42,529 bases of DNA from JAGPUQ01 sp050250395 (lineage in GTDB: Bacteria; Pseudomonadota; Gammaproteobacteria; Pseudomonadales; Porticoccaceae): assembly GCA_050250395.1 (NCBI GenBank), contig JBFWOQ010000023.1, positions 1 to 42,529 of the forward strand. The letters are read 5' to 3'. Position 1 is the stretch's first letter, and each line of letters starts with the position of its first letter. The translations under genes and the position numbers were made by a program. Positions 8,655-17,064 of the stretch are shown piece after piece. The notes beneath the pieces were generated by a model. That model worked only from the letters and a program-made list of their open reading frames with translations, was not told the origin of the DNA and ran no database searches.

Positions 8655-10013
8655 TTACAGATAAAACAGGGTCGCGAGGCCGAGAAACGCAAAAAATCCG
8701 ACCACGTCAGTGAAGGTGGTCAATACCACGCTGCCCGCCAGCGCTGGATCGATCTTGATCGCCTTCAGCGAGACCGGCAACAAGGTGCCCACCACGGCCG
8801 CGGTCACCAGATTGATCACCATGGCGGCGGCGATGATCACGCCGAGGCGGTAATCGTCGAACCAGAGCGACGCGATACCACCGATGACCAGCGCCCAGAG
8901 CATCGCATTGAGCGCGCCGATGAGGAATTCCTTGTTGAACAGCCAACGCAGGTTGTTGCGATTGACGTGCCCGAGCGCCATGCCGCGCACCACCACGGTC
9001 AGCGTCTGGCTGCCGGCAATGCCGCCCATGCTGGCGACGATCGGCATCAGGATCGCCAGTGCCACCACCTGCTGAAGCGCTGCTTCAAACAACCCGACCA
9101 CCGACGAGGCCACCAGAGCGGTGAACAGGTTGATGCCGAGCCAGAACGCGCGGCGCGGGGCGGAGCGACGCACCGAGGTAAAGGTTTCCTCCTCGTCGCT
9201 CAGGCCCGCCAGTCCCAGCAGGGAGTGGTCGGCCTCGTCGATGATGACGTCCACCACGTCATCGATGGTGATGCGGCCGAGCAGCTTGTTATCGGCATCC
9301 ACCACCGGCGCGGTGATCCAGTCGTTGCGCTCGAAGCGCTGGGCGACCTGGGTATCTGGCATGGCGGCCGGAATGGGCTGCACATCCGTCACCATGACCT
9401 CCCGGACGGTGAGGTTCGGGTTGGAGGTGAGGAGTTTGGCGATGGGCAGAATACCGAGAAAGGTGTCCTTGCGATTGACCACGAACAAGGCGTCGGTGGC
9501 GCGCGGCAGTTCTTCGTGGCGCCGCAGATAGCGCAGGATGACATCCAGGGACAGATCGGGTCGCACCGTGATGGTGTCGGTATTCATCAGGCCGCCCGCG
9601 GTGTCCTCGGCGTAGCGGAGGATGTGCTCGACGCGCTGCCGGTTCTGCTCGTCCATCGCCTGCAAGACCCGGGGGATAACCTGGTCGGGCAGTTGCTGCA
9701 GCAGATCCACCACGTCGTCGGCGTCCAGCCCGTCCATGGCCGCGGCCAGTTCGGCGCTGTCCATGCCGCGCAGAAATTCATCGCGCAGGCCTTCGCTCAG
9801 TTCTCCCAGTACTTCGCCGTCGAGGTCGTCGTCGACCAGCTCCCACAGAATGCGCCGTACTTTCGGTGGTGCGGATTCGATGTGGTGGGCAATTTCGGCG
9901 GGCGCCAGGTTGTTCAGGATGTGGCGCAGCTGATTGATCGTGGAGAAATCGATAAGCCCGGCGTACTGGGTGAGCAGGGTCAGTTTGTCGGCGTCCACCA
10001 CACTGGCCTGCAT
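8655..10013 (-). CDS. mgtE: magnesium transporter MgtE
   Basis: A 452-residue inner-membrane Mg2+ channel. Domains in order: an N-terminal superhelical domain (about 1-130, with LAPAEIAHHIESAPPKVRRILWELVDDD and MDGLDADDVVDLLQQLPD), two CBS domains (about 135-260, starting AEDTAGGLMNTDTITVRPD), a plug helix region, and five membrane segments (about 285-452). The pore-family signature is present (PIVASMGGIAGSQTLTVVVRG). The acidic residues of the N and CBS domains act as Mg2+ sensors in the family. AAGGAG lies about 10 bp before the ATG. The 126 bp upstream contain a minus-strand TAGAAT that could serve as -10, but I see no Mg2+ riboswitch of known type. Confidence 0.92.
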   Translation of the reverse strand: MQASVVDADKLTLLTQYAGLIDFSTINQLRHILNNLAPAEIAHHIESAPPKVRRILWELVDDDLDGEVLGELSEGLRDEFLRGMDSAELAAAMDGLDADDVVDLLQQLPDQVIPRVLQAMDEQNRQRVEHILRYAEDTAGGLMNTDTITVRPDLSLDVILRYLRRHEELPRATDALFVVNRKDTFLGILPIAKLLTSNPNLTVREVMVTDVQPIPAAMPDTQVAQRFERNDWITAPVVDADNKLLGRITIDDVVDVIIDEADHSLLGLAGLSDEEETFTSVRRSAPRRAFWLGINLFTALVASSVVGLFEAALQQVVALAILMPIVASMGGIAGSQTLTVVVRGMALGHVNRNNLRWLFNKEFLIGALNAMLWALVIGGIASLWFDDYRLGVIIAAAMVINLVTAAVVGTLLPVSLKAIKIDPALAGSVVLTTFTDVVGFFAFLGLATLFYL

Positions 10014-10139
10014 CGCAGCGGATTCTCCTTGATAGGCGCGAAGAGAGGAATGACAAGGGATAGGCGCGGAGCGGGGCCTATTCTAGCAGGATATGCAGTC
10101 CCGACTGCCGTTCTGGCTGCCGGACGGCAGCGTGTCGGG

Positions 10140-10409
10140 TTAGCTGTCTTCGTGAAAGCGCGCGGCAATGAGGGCCGCCACACTTTCCTGGGCGTCGGTT
10201 TCGTCGCTGCCGTCGAAGCGGAATTCGAGGGTGGTCCCCTGCGCCGCCGCCAGCAGCATCAGCGACATCACGCTCTTCGCGTCCACCAGGCGGCCATCGC
10301 GCCCGATCTGGATCGAGCTGGCGAAACGGCCCGCCGTCGCCGCGAGCTTGGCGGCGGCGCGGGCGTGCAGGCCCAGCTTGTTCACGATGGTGAGTTCGCA
10401 CTTGATCAT
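10140..10409 (-). CDS. HPr-family phosphocarrier NPr (PTS-Ntr)
   Basis: An 89-residue cytoplasmic HPr-fold protein. MIKCELTIVNKLGLHARAAAKLA carries the phosphorylatable His in GLHARAA, and AKSVMSLMLLAA matches the regulatory-serine helix of HPr. The ATG at 10409 is chosen because the HPr fold begins there; a longer open frame upstream has no family match. Its place directly after rapZ and in the rpoN cluster points to NPr, which passes phosphate from EI-Ntr (PtsP) to PtsN, rather than to a sugar-transport HPr. No ptsN is found in the cluster here, so its acceptor must be encoded elsewhere or be absent. An imperfect GC-rich inverted repeat (CCCGAC...GTCGGG) lies just beyond the stop. Confidence 0.9.
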   Translation of the reverse strand: MIKCELTIVNKLGLHARAAAKLAATAGRFASSIQIGRDGRLVDAKSVMSLMLLAAAQGTTLEFRFDGSDETDAQESVAALIAARFHEDS

Positions 10410-10531
10410 GATGCTATGAACGCCCGAGCGCGGTATCTCTGTCAAGGGTGTCGGGCGGCCGCGTGGGTGTCGCCTGAGCCGGATCTTGATTTCAGAATGA
10501 AGGTTTGCCGGCTGCGGGTTTGCCGGCGGAA

Positions 10532-11413
10532 TCACGCCGGACCCAATTCGCGGTGTTGTGCCTGGATGTTGATGCCCAGGTAGCGGAATTGTTGGGACAG
10601 CCTGTTGCACAGATAAACGGAGCGGTGCTGGCCTCCGGTGCAGCCGATCGCGATGGTCAGATAGCTCCGGTTGCTGGCGAGGAACGCCGGAATCCAGCGC
10701 GCCAGAAACCCGCTCAGGTCGGCCAGCATCGCGGCGACCTCGGTCTGGGATTCCATGAACTCGATCACCGGTGCGTCGTTGCCCGTCAGTGGACGCAGCT
10801 CCGGCACCCAGTGGGGATTGGGCAGGCAGCGCACGTCGAATACGAAATCGGCATCCTCCGGCACCCCATGCTTGAAGGCAAAGGATTGGAACAGGACCGC
10901 GGTCAGGCCGGCGGAATCGGGCGCGATCTGCTTGGTCATCAGGTCGCGCAATTGATGCAGTGTCATGCTGGAGGTGTCGATGCGGCGGTCGGCCACATCC
11001 ATGATGGGCTCCAGAATCCGGGTTTCGAGCGCGATGGCACGTTTCAGATCCACGCCGTCCGAACTCAGTGGGTGGCGGCGCCGGGTTTCACTGAAACGCC
11101 GGAGCAGGGTGCGCGGACTGGCGTCGAGAAAGATGACCTCGCACTGGACGCCGCTGCGGCGCAATTGTTCGAGGATCGCCGGAAAACGATCGAGGCTGCC
11201 GGCGAGATTGCGGGCGTCGATGCCTACCGCGATCCGGGAGGCGGATGTGGCGTCCAGGTCGGGCTGTTTCAGGAGCTCCGCCAGCATGCCTGCCGGCAGA
11301 TTGTCGATGGACGTGAAGCCCAGGTCTTCCAGAATGTGGAGTGCGGTACTTTTTCCGGAGCCCGAGCGTCCGCTGATCACCACTAGCCGTGTCTGCCGGG
11401 GAAAGTGCGGCAT
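10532..11413 (-). CDS. rapZ: RNase adapter / nucleotide-binding protein RapZ
   Basis: A 293-residue protein beginning MPHFPRQTRLVVISGRSGSGKSTALHILEDLGF. The N-terminal half is a P-loop domain (Walker A GRSGSGKS). The C-terminal half ends with the highly conserved IAIGCTGGQHRSVYLCNRL segment that binds RNA and amino-sugar in E. coli RapZ (284 residues). There RapZ presents the small RNA GlmZ to RNase E and so controls glmS. ATG 11413 is chosen over a TTG at 11452, which would lie at the edge of an interspersed repeat. It sits between hpf and the NPr gene, as in other Gammaproteobacteria, but the repeat replaces ptsN upstream. Confidence 0.92.
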   Translation of the reverse strand: MPHFPRQTRLVVISGRSGSGKSTALHILEDLGFTSIDNLPAGMLAELLKQPDLDATSASRIAVGIDARNLAGSLDRFPAILEQLRRSGVQCEVIFLDASPRTLLRRFSETRRRHPLSSDGVDLKRAIALETRILEPIMDVADRRIDTSSMTLHQLRDLMTKQIAPDSAGLTAVLFQSFAFKHGVPEDADFVFDVRCLPNPHWVPELRPLTGNDAPVIEFMESQTEVAAMLADLSGFLARWIPAFLASNRSYLTIAIGCTGGQHRSVYLCNRLSQQFRYLGINIQAQHRELGPA

Positions 11414-11458
11414 GTCAGGCGCCGGCGAGAGACCTCTGTCGCGGCCCGGCAAGGTCCG

Positions 11459-11558
11459 CTGCGGCGGCCATCTGCTTCGTTGCGCGGTGCTCGCTCCCTC
11501 GCCTAGCCATCGGACAGGTCTCGGTCGCTGCGCGCCGCGCGACGTCTTTCAACAGGCT
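11459..11558 (-). repeat. interspersed repeat, copy 1 (one terminal arm lost)
   Basis: About 100 bp match the reverse complement of the complete copy at 42263-42403. Shared blocks include CATCTGCTTCGTTGCGCGGT, GCTCGCTCCCTCGCCTA, GTCTCGGTCGCTGCGCGCCG and a degenerate terminal arm CGACGTCTTTCAACAGGCTG. The other terminal arm (AGCAGCTTGTTGAAAAAC) is missing, and an internal stretch of about 17 bp is shorter. It fills the gap between the hpf stop (11560) and the rapZ start, where ptsN would normally be. The strand sign is arbitrary and means opposite orientation to copy 3. Confidence 0.85.
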
Positions 11559-11559
11559 G

Positions 11560-11847
11560 TCAGTGCCCACGCAGTCTTTCCTTGCGCTTGATCAGTTGCC
11601 GGTCGAGCTTGTCCGCGAGCGCATCGATCGCGGCGTAAAGATCGTCGTGCTCGCATTCCGCGAACAGTTCGACGCCGTCGGCATGTACCGTGGCTTCCGC
11701 TTTCTGGATCAGCTTTTCTACCGAGAGGATCACCGCTACCTGGGTTATATGGCCGTTATGCCGTTCCAGTCGCTCCAGTTTGCTTTGCACATAAGCGTGC
11801 AGCGCGGCGGTAATTTCCAGGTGATGACCGCTGATGGTAACTTGCAT
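11560..11847 (-). CDS. hpf: ribosome hibernation promoting factor HPF (short form)
   Basis: A 95-residue protein (MQVTISGHHLEITAALHAYVQSKLERLERH..) with the beta-alpha-beta-beta-beta-alpha pattern of the S30AE family. It lacks the C-terminal dimerisation tail of long HPF, so it is the short gammaproteobacterial type that binds the 30S decoding site and promotes 100S dimers in stationary phase. The ATG has GAGGAG 8-9 bp upstream. It follows rpoN by 22 bp and precedes rapZ, the standard rpoN-operon position. The interspersed repeat begins two bases after its stop. Confidence 0.92.
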   Translation of the reverse strand: MQVTISGHHLEITAALHAYVQSKLERLERHNGHITQVAVILSVEKLIQKAEATVHADGVELFAECEHDDLYAAIDALADKLDRQLIKRKERLRGH

Positions 11848-11869
11848 GCTGTACTCCTCGGTGGTGTGG

Positions 11870-13354
11870 TTACGCGCTGCGTTTGAAGCGCTTGCGATCA
11901 CCGGAAGAGGCGATGTTCAGGCTCTCCCGGTATTTGGCGACGGTGCGGCGGGCAACCTGGATGCCCTGCTCCTGGAGCAGCAGGGCGAGTTGACTGTCGC
12001 TCAGTGGCCGACTCGCCGGTTCGGCGGCGATCATTTTCTTGAGCATGGCGCGGATCGCCGTCGATGAGCATTCACCGCCGGACGCCGTGCTGACGTGACT
12101 GGAAAAAAAATACTTGAGTTCGTAAATGCCCCGCGGCGTGGCGATATATTTGTGCGTGGTGACGCGGGAGATCGTCGATTCATGGAGCTGGAGCTGGGCC
12201 GCCACATCGGCCAGCACCATCGGCTTCATGTGCTCCGGACCTTGTTCGAGAAACCCCTGCTGCATTTCCACGATACAGTGAGCCACCCGGAGCAGGGTTT
12301 CGTTGCGGCTTTCGAGACTGCGCAAGAACCAGCGCGCTTCCTGGAGGTTGTCGCGCAAATAGCGGTTGTCGGGACTGTTGTCCGCGCGCTGGACCTGACT
12401 CGCATAGTACTGGTTGATGCCGAGTCTGGGCGCGAATTCGGTGTTGAGCGTAACCACCCAGCGCTTGCCTTCCTTGCGCACACTGACGTCCGGATTGACA
12501 TAGCCGGCGTCGGGCGCCTGGAAGCGGTCGCCCGGATGCGGGGACAGGGTCTGAATCAGGCGTACCGCGGCGCGAATATCGTCCTCCGGTACGCCGAGTC
12601 GGCGCGCGAGGCCGGGATAGTCGCCTTCGGCGACCGCGGACAGGTGTCGATCCACCAGAGTCAGGGCAATGTCCCGGTGCGGGGTCTCGGCGCTGAACTG
12701 ACCGAGTTGGATCATCAGGCAGTCGCGCAGATCCACGGCTGCGACGCCCGGTGGATCGAATTGCTGGACGCGATGCAATACCGCGACTACCTCGTCCAGG
12801 TCCACGCCGGATTCGGCGCCGTCGCTGTTCGGTGCATCGTCGGCGGAAGCGAGGCCACGCCAGATCTCGTCGACCGACAACGCCAGGAATCCGTTGTCGT
12901 CCACCGCGTCGATCACCGCGGTCGCGATGACGCGATCAACGTCCGACATCTGGGTCAGATTGAGTTGCCAGTGAAGATGATCGCGGATGGACTCCGTGAC
13001 CGTGTGGAAGCTCTCGAAGTCGGGCGTGTCGCCCTGGCCGCCAGCGGGAGCGGTTGACGTTTGGTAGATGTCGTCCCAGCGCGCGTCGACGGGGAGCTCG
13101 TCGGGAATGGTCTCGCTCCAGTCGCCCTCGGCGCCGGGGTTCGTGTCGTCGACCTCGGACTCGGACGAGTCCTGGCCTTCGGTGTCGGTGGATTCGAACT
13201 CGTCCAGCAGTTCCAGCAGGGGGTTTGAGCACAGCACCTGCTGGATCTCCTGCTGGAGTTCCAGGGACGACAGTTGCAGCAGCTTGATGGCCTGCTGCAA
13301 CTGAGGCGTCATCGACAGGTGCTGGCCGAACTTCAGGTGCAGGCCTTGCTTCAT
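11870..13354 (-). CDS. rpoN: RNA polymerase sigma-54 factor RpoN
   Basis: A 494-residue protein. Region I is Gln/Leu-rich (MKQGLHLKFGQHLSMTPQLQQAIKLLQLSSLELQQEI, 1-37) and interacts with enhancer-binding activators. Region II, about 50-115, is strongly acidic (ESTDTEGQDSSESEVDDTNPGAEGDWSE). Region III binds core polymerase (about 130-330). The C-terminal DNA-binding part ends in a perfect RpoN box, ARRTVAKYRE (about 468-477). ATG 13354 gives the canonical N-terminus. Sigma-54 recognises -24/-12 promoters and controls nitrogen and many catabolic genes. A probable sigma-70 promoter lies in the 117-bp gap after lptB. Confidence 0.96.
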   Translation of the reverse strand: MKQGLHLKFGQHLSMTPQLQQAIKLLQLSSLELQQEIQQVLCSNPLLELLDEFESTDTEGQDSSESEVDDTNPGAEGDWSETIPDELPVDARWDDIYQTSTAPAGGQGDTPDFESFHTVTESIRDHLHWQLNLTQMSDVDRVIATAVIDAVDDNGFLALSVDEIWRGLASADDAPNSDGAESGVDLDEVVAVLHRVQQFDPPGVAAVDLRDCLMIQLGQFSAETPHRDIALTLVDRHLSAVAEGDYPGLARRLGVPEDDIRAAVRLIQTLSPHPGDRFQAPDAGYVNPDVSVRKEGKRWVVTLNTEFAPRLGINQYYASQVQRADNSPDNRYLRDNLQEARWFLRSLESRNETLLRVAHCIVEMQQGFLEQGPEHMKPMVLADVAAQLQLHESTISRVTTHKYIATPRGIYELKYFFSSHVSTASGGECSSTAIRAMLKKMIAAEPASRPLSDSQLALLLQEQGIQVARRTVAKYRESLNIASSGDRKRFKRSA

Positions 13355-13392
13355 CGCGGTACGCTGAAACCTCGGAGTACTGGAGTGGTTGC

Positions 13393-13421
13393 AGTGTAGC
13401 CCCCCGGCTCGGCGCATTCAA
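13393..13421 (-). promoter_or_regulatory. probable sigma-70 promoter of rpoN
   Basis: On the minus strand TTGAAT (13421-13416) and TACACT (13398-13393) are separated by exactly 17 bp; each matches four of six consensus bases. The -10 ends about 39 bases before the rpoN ATG. It lies in the lptB-rpoN gap, the only sizeable spacer within this transcript. Confidence 0.45.
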
Positions 13422-13471
13422 ACGTTCACGCAATAACCATGCCGCGCTCTGGCGCCAGACTACCTTTACGG

Positions 13472-14197
13472 CTACAGCGCGAAATGCTCGCCCAGATAGA
13501 CCTTGCGCACGGTGGCGTTGTCGAGGATTTCTCGCGGCGTTCCCTGGGCGATCGTCCGTCCGCAATCGACGATGTAGGCGCGCTCGCAGATGTCGAGGGT
13601 TTCACGGACATTGTGGTCGGTGATGAGGATACCGATGCCCTTGTCGCGCAGGTGCCGGATGATGCTCTTGATATCGTTCACGGAGATGGGGTCGACGCCC
13701 GCGAAGGGTTCGTCGAGCAGAATGAATTTTGGCTCCATGGCCAGCGCGCGCGCGATCTCGACGCGGCGCCGCTCGCCGCCCGAGAGGCTCATTCCGGTAT
13801 TGGCGCGCAGATGGGTGATGTGAAACTCTTCAAGCAACGCCTCCATGCGGGCGCGGCGTTCCCGTCGGTCAAGATCGCGACGGGTCTCCAGAATGGCGAG
13901 CAGGTTGTTTTCGACGCTCAGTTTGCGAAACACGGAGGGTTCCTGCGGAAGGTACCCGATCCCCTGGCGGGCGCGGCCATGCATGGGGAGCGCCGTGATG
14001 TCGCGGTCATCGATATAGATATGTCCCTGGTCACGCGGAACCAGTCCGACCACCATGTAGAAACAGGTGGTCTTGCCGGCCCCGTTGGGTCCGAGCAGGC
14101 CGACCACTTCGCCGCTGCTCACCGCAAGCGAGACATCGCTCACCACGGTGCGCTTGCGATAGCTCTTCGCGAGGTTCTGTGCCCGCAGTTGCGCCAT
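13472..14197 (-). CDS. lptB: LPS export ABC transporter ATPase LptB
   Basis: A 241-residue ABC ATPase with Walker A (GPNGAGKTT, near 37), Q-loop (GYLPQEPSVFRKLSVENNL), signature (LSGGERRRVEIARALA), Walker B (FILLDEPFAGVDP) and switch His (ITDHNVRETL). The YLPQEPSVFRKL and ITDHNVRETLDICERAYI segments identify LptB rather than a general ABC protein. It drives extraction of LPS from the inner membrane with LptFG (not in this window). Its ATG overlaps the lptA stop by one base (TGATG), so the two are translationally coupled. Confidence 0.96.
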   Translation of the reverse strand: MAQLRAQNLAKSYRKRTVVSDVSLAVSSGEVVGLLGPNGAGKTTCFYMVVGLVPRDQGHIYIDDRDITALPMHGRARQGIGYLPQEPSVFRKLSVENNLLAILETRRDLDRRERRARMEALLEEFHITHLRANTGMSLSGGERRRVEIARALAMEPKFILLDEPFAGVDPISVNDIKSIIRHLRDKGIGILITDHNVRETLDICERAYIVDCGRTIAQGTPREILDNATVRKVYLGEHFAL

Positions 14198-14739
14198 CAG
14201 CGGCCCGGCGTCGACGTGTCAGACGGTTGCTGGGGCGGGATCACCATCCGGATGCGCCGATTGCTCTCGCTGCCGCGCGCCTGCATCTGATCCTTGGCGA
14301 TGTCGTAGGTGATCAGCTCGCCTTCGAGGATGGAGCCGCCTTGTTCGAGGCGCGCGCCGCGCGTCAGCACGATGAAGTCCTTGGCGACCTGGTACTCGAT
14401 CACTTCGGCATGTGCCTTGGCGATCTCCGCGTCCGGTTTGGGCTTCTGCCGGTAGGTGGCTGGCTTGCCATCGCAGACGATGCGATCGATATCCGTTTTG
14501 CCCGCGGCCATGTAAACGGTCACCTTGTCGGCCTCGATGTGCAGGGTGCCCTGGTCAATGCGTACGTTGCCGATATAGGTCGTGACGCCGCTGCGGTCGT
14601 CACGACTGGCGCTGTCGGATTCGATGTACGTCGGCTGCCGACGATCTTCCGGCAGCGCCCAGGACTTGCCGGCGGGCGCCACCGCGACCAGGGCCAGCAG
14701 GAGCGCGCGGCACAGAAGCTTATTTGGGCTGGAAAACAC
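14197..14739 (-). CDS. lptA: LPS transport periplasmic protein LptA
   Basis: A 180-residue exported protein. It has a signal peptide (MFSSPNKLLCRALLLALVAVAPAGKSWA) followed by one OstA-type beta-jellyroll (PTYIESDSASRDDRSGVTTYIGNVRIDQGTLHIEADKVTVY..). The D..Y.GNV.I.QG.L.I.AD.V motif is the family signature. LptA oligomers form the periplasmic bridge that carries LPS from LptC to LptD. GTG at 14739 is taken as start; it overlaps the end of lptC by 20 bp and has no strong ribosome binding site, as expected for a coupled gene. The C-terminal tail (VIPPQQPSDTSTPGR) is low-complexity. Confidence 0.9.
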   Translation of the reverse strand: MFSSPNKLLCRALLLALVAVAPAGKSWALPEDRRQPTYIESDSASRDDRSGVTTYIGNVRIDQGTLHIEADKVTVYMAAGKTDIDRIVCDGKPATYRQKPKPDAEIAKAHAEVIEYQVAKDFIVLTRGARLEQGGSILEGELITYDIAKDQMQARGSESNRRIRMVIPPQQPSDTSTPGR

Positions 14740-15286
14740 TGCGCACTCGCGACAATAGTTGATAAACCTTGGGTTCGAGATCGGCGCTGAGACCGACCGC
14801 CGTGGAGCGGGCTTCGGGCGAGATCAATTCCACCGGGAGGTCGGACTGGACATGGCGGGCGTCGGCGAGGTACGTCAGTTCCGCGGTTTTGAGTTCGCTG
14901 GTGCCCTCGTCGGCGTCCTGCCAGAGGCGGACATCGGTGCGCAGGACAATCCGGCGGTCGGCATTGTGAAGTACGCCGGTGGCTGCCTTCAAGTGCCAGG
15001 GTGGCTGGCCCGGCTGCTTGGCGTTGGCGAGGATGCGTGGTTGGTCCAGTACCGCGATGCCGTCGGCGTCAAAGGATTCGGCCCGGGTGGTCGTCAGCGT
15101 GTAGGCGAGCGCTCCGTCCACAGCGAATTTTCGGGTCACCGTGGCGATCATGTAACTGTCGGCCGTGGGCAGGGCGGGCAGTTGTGTCCCCATGCCACGC
15201 AGGAACAGCGTGGGTACGGAATCCCAGAACACCAGAAAGCCGAGCAGGGCCGCGACGGTCAGTGCGGTTACCAGGATGTTTCTCAT
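14720..15286 (-). CDS. lptC: LPS export protein LptC
   Basis: A 188-residue bitopic inner-membrane protein. MRNILVTALTVAALLGFLVFW is a single membrane anchor, followed by a periplasmic OstA-like jellyroll (YMIATVTRKFAVDGALAYTLTTTRAESFDADG.., ending ..AVGLSADLEPKVYQLLSRVRSVFQPK). It passes LPS from the LptBFG complex to LptA. The ATG at 15286 forms a four-base ATGA overlap with the kdsC stop. Sequence conservation in LptC is low in general, so the assignment rests on fold pattern, length and gene order. Confidence 0.9.
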   Translation of the reverse strand: MRNILVTALTVAALLGFLVFWDSVPTLFLRGMGTQLPALPTADSYMIATVTRKFAVDGALAYTLTTTRAESFDADGIAVLDQPRILANAKQPGQPPWHLKAATGVLHNADRRIVLRTDVRLWQDADEGTSELKTAELTYLADARHVQSDLPVELISPEARSTAVGLSADLEPKVYQLLSRVRSVFQPK

Positions 15287-15822
15287 GGCGGCGCTTCCTG
15301 CAACAGGTCGAAGCGCCGCTGGGCGCGGAGGATGAATTCCGCGGCTTCGCGCGCCGCGCCGGCGCCGCCGGGCCGGGTGGTGCGCCAACCGGCCTTGTCG
15401 AGCACCGCGGGGCAGGCGTCCGCGACGGTCATGCCCAGGCCGACGGCGCAAATGGCGGGCAGGTCGGGCAGGTCGTCGCCCATGTAGGCAACGGCCGCGA
15501 GCTCAGGTCCCCAGGCGGGAAAGTGCATCGCGAGCAGTTCGCGCAGGGCCGCGAGCTTGTCTTCGCGACCCTGGATCAGATGGTCGATGCCAAGTTCCGC
15601 GGCGCGGCGGGATACGCTTGGCGAGGTGCGGCCCGTGATGATCGCCACCGCGATGCCGGCGCGCTGCAGTAACTTGATGCCGAGGCCGTCGCGTACGTGA
15701 AACGCTTTGTATTCGCCGCCGTCGGCGCCATAGAAGAGCTTGCCGTCGGTGAGGACGCCGTCGACGTCGAACACGGCCAGACGAATGCCGCGCGCGGCGG
15801 CGACGGCGGCAGCGACCGTCAT
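15283..15822 (-). CDS. kdsC: 3-deoxy-D-manno-octulosonate 8-phosphate phosphatase KdsC
   Basis: A 179-residue C0-type HAD phosphatase. Motif I is FDVDGVLTDG (nucleophile Asp, about 19-28), motif II is ITGRTS (about 62-67), the catalytic Lys lies in REDKLAALREL, and motif III/IV is YMGDDLPDLP (about 113-122). KdsC removes phosphate from Kdo-8-P to give Kdo, the first sugar of the LPS inner core. Length matches the family. It overlaps kdsD by four bases (ATGA) and lptC by four bases. The window has the enzymes before and after Kdo-8-P synthase, but kdsA itself is not here. Confidence 0.95.
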   Translation of the reverse strand: MTVAAAVAAARGIRLAVFDVDGVLTDGKLFYGADGGEYKAFHVRDGLGIKLLQRAGIAVAIITGRTSPSVSRRAAELGIDHLIQGREDKLAALRELLAMHFPAWGPELAAVAYMGDDLPDLPAICAVGLGMTVADACPAVLDKAGWRTTRPGGAGAAREAAEFILRAQRRFDLLQEAPP

Positions 15823-16787
15823 ACCACGCCCGCCCGCAGCAGGTCGTGCATATGGACTACCCCGGCGGGACGCCGAGCATCGGTCACCACCAGGGCGGTG
15901 ATCTTGTTGTCTTCCATCACGGTCAGGGCTTCGGCGGCCAGCATTTCGGCGGGCACGGTCTTGCAGTTGCGGGTCATGACCTCGCCCACGCAGGCGACAT
16001 TGATGTCGATCCGGTGATCGATGGCGCGGCGCAGGTCGCCGTCGGTAAACACGCCCAGAAGCTCGCCCTCGGCGGTTACCACCGAGGTCAGTCCAAAGCC
16101 CTTCTCCGTCATTTCGAGCAGTGCGTCCCGCAGCGGTGTGGCCTCGGTCACGCGAGGAAATTCGGGACCGCGGTGCATGATATCGCCCACCTTGAGCAAC
16201 AGGCGACGACCCAGTTTGCCGCCGGGGTGCGAGAACGCAAAATCCTCGGCGCTGAAGCCGCGCTTTTCCAGCAGCGCCACCGCCAGCGCATCGCCCATGA
16301 CCAGTGCGACAGTGGTGCTGGTGGTGGGCGCGAGTCCCAGGGGACAGGCTTCCTGGGCCACGCTCACGTCGAGGTGCACATCGGCGGTGCGGGCGAGCAG
16401 GGAGTCGGGCGCGCCGGTCAGCGCGATCAGGGGCACGCCCAGACGCTTGAGCAGGGGGATCAGGGTGGTGACTTCGGTGGTTTCGCCGGAGTTGGACAGG
16501 GCGATCACCAGATCGTCGCGGGTGATCATGCCGAGATCGCCGTGGCTGGCTTCGCCGGGATGGACGAAGAACGATGGTGTGCCGGTGCTGGCCAGGGTCG
16601 CCGCGATCTTGTTGGCGATATGGCCGGATTTGCCCATGCCGGTGACGATGGCGCGTCCGCGGCAGGCGAGAATCAGCCGGCATGCCGCGACGAATTCCGC
16701 ATCGATCCGGGTCGCGAGCGCGCGCACCGCCGCCGTTTCCAGGTCTATGGTGCGCAAGGCGGAAGCGATGGGATCGATGTCCCGCAT
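15819..16787 (-). CDS. kdsD: D-arabinose 5-phosphate isomerase KdsD
   Basis: A 322-residue protein starting MRDIDPIASALRTIDLETAAVRAL. The N-terminal SIS domain (about 35-180) contains GMGKSGHIANKIAATLASTG and HPGEASHGDLGMI, with the conserved Lys and His residues of the isomerase. Two CBS domains follow (about 195-322; VGDIMHRG..P.V.., GVFTDGDLRRAID, VMTRNCKTVPAEMLAAEAL). It converts ribulose-5-P to arabinose-5-P, the entry to Kdo synthesis. ATG 16787 is chosen as it gives the family length (E. coli 328). It heads the long leftward transcript and is divergent from ibaG. A TATACT at 16822-16827 on the minus strand may be its -10, but its -35 is poor. Confidence 0.95.
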   Translation of the reverse strand: MRDIDPIASALRTIDLETAAVRALATRIDAEFVAACRLILACRGRAIVTGMGKSGHIANKIAATLASTGTPSFFVHPGEASHGDLGMITRDDLVIALSNSGETTEVTTLIPLLKRLGVPLIALTGAPDSLLARTADVHLDVSVAQEACPLGLAPTTSTTVALVMGDALAVALLEKRGFSAEDFAFSHPGGKLGRRLLLKVGDIMHRGPEFPRVTEATPLRDALLEMTEKGFGLTSVVTAEGELLGVFTDGDLRRAIDHRIDINVACVGEVMTRNCKTVPAEMLAAEALTVMEDNKITALVVTDARRPAGVVHMHDLLRAGVV

Positions 16788-16877
16788 AAGGCAGTGTCCA
16801 GGAGAGCGGCGGTCGGGCACCAGTATAGCCATACCCCTGCGCAAGCGGTTAGACAGGCCTGACAGGCGGGGCCGCGA

Positions 16878-16906
16878 TTCCCAGCTCCGGTCGCCGATGC
16901 TATAGT
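16878..16906 (+). promoter_or_regulatory. probable sigma-70 promoter of ibaG-murA-his genes
   Basis: TTCCCA (16878-16883) and TATAGT (16901-16906) are 17 bp apart, and the -10 has the extended form TGCTATAGT. It is in the 277-bp divergent gap between kdsD and ibaG. The predicted start leaves a leader of about 150 bases before ibaG, in which I see no recognisable riboswitch. Confidence 0.5.
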
Positions 16907-17064
16907 GCCGCGCTGCGCAAGCGCCTGGATTTCCAGCGATTTGGCCGCGCGCAAGTCCCCATGGGTGCTTTGCCGTTGCGGGGCGATACCGCAGTCCGCC
17001 GCACCGGCGCCCGCAACGTAACGCAACAGCCCGCCGCGGCGGGAAACCGGAGGTCGATGCCGCC

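Noticed and set aside
10014..10139. Magnesium riboswitch upstream of mgtE
   Set aside because: The leader is too short, and I could not find the paired stems of ykoK or mgtA leaders; only a weak TAGAAT -10 was visible.
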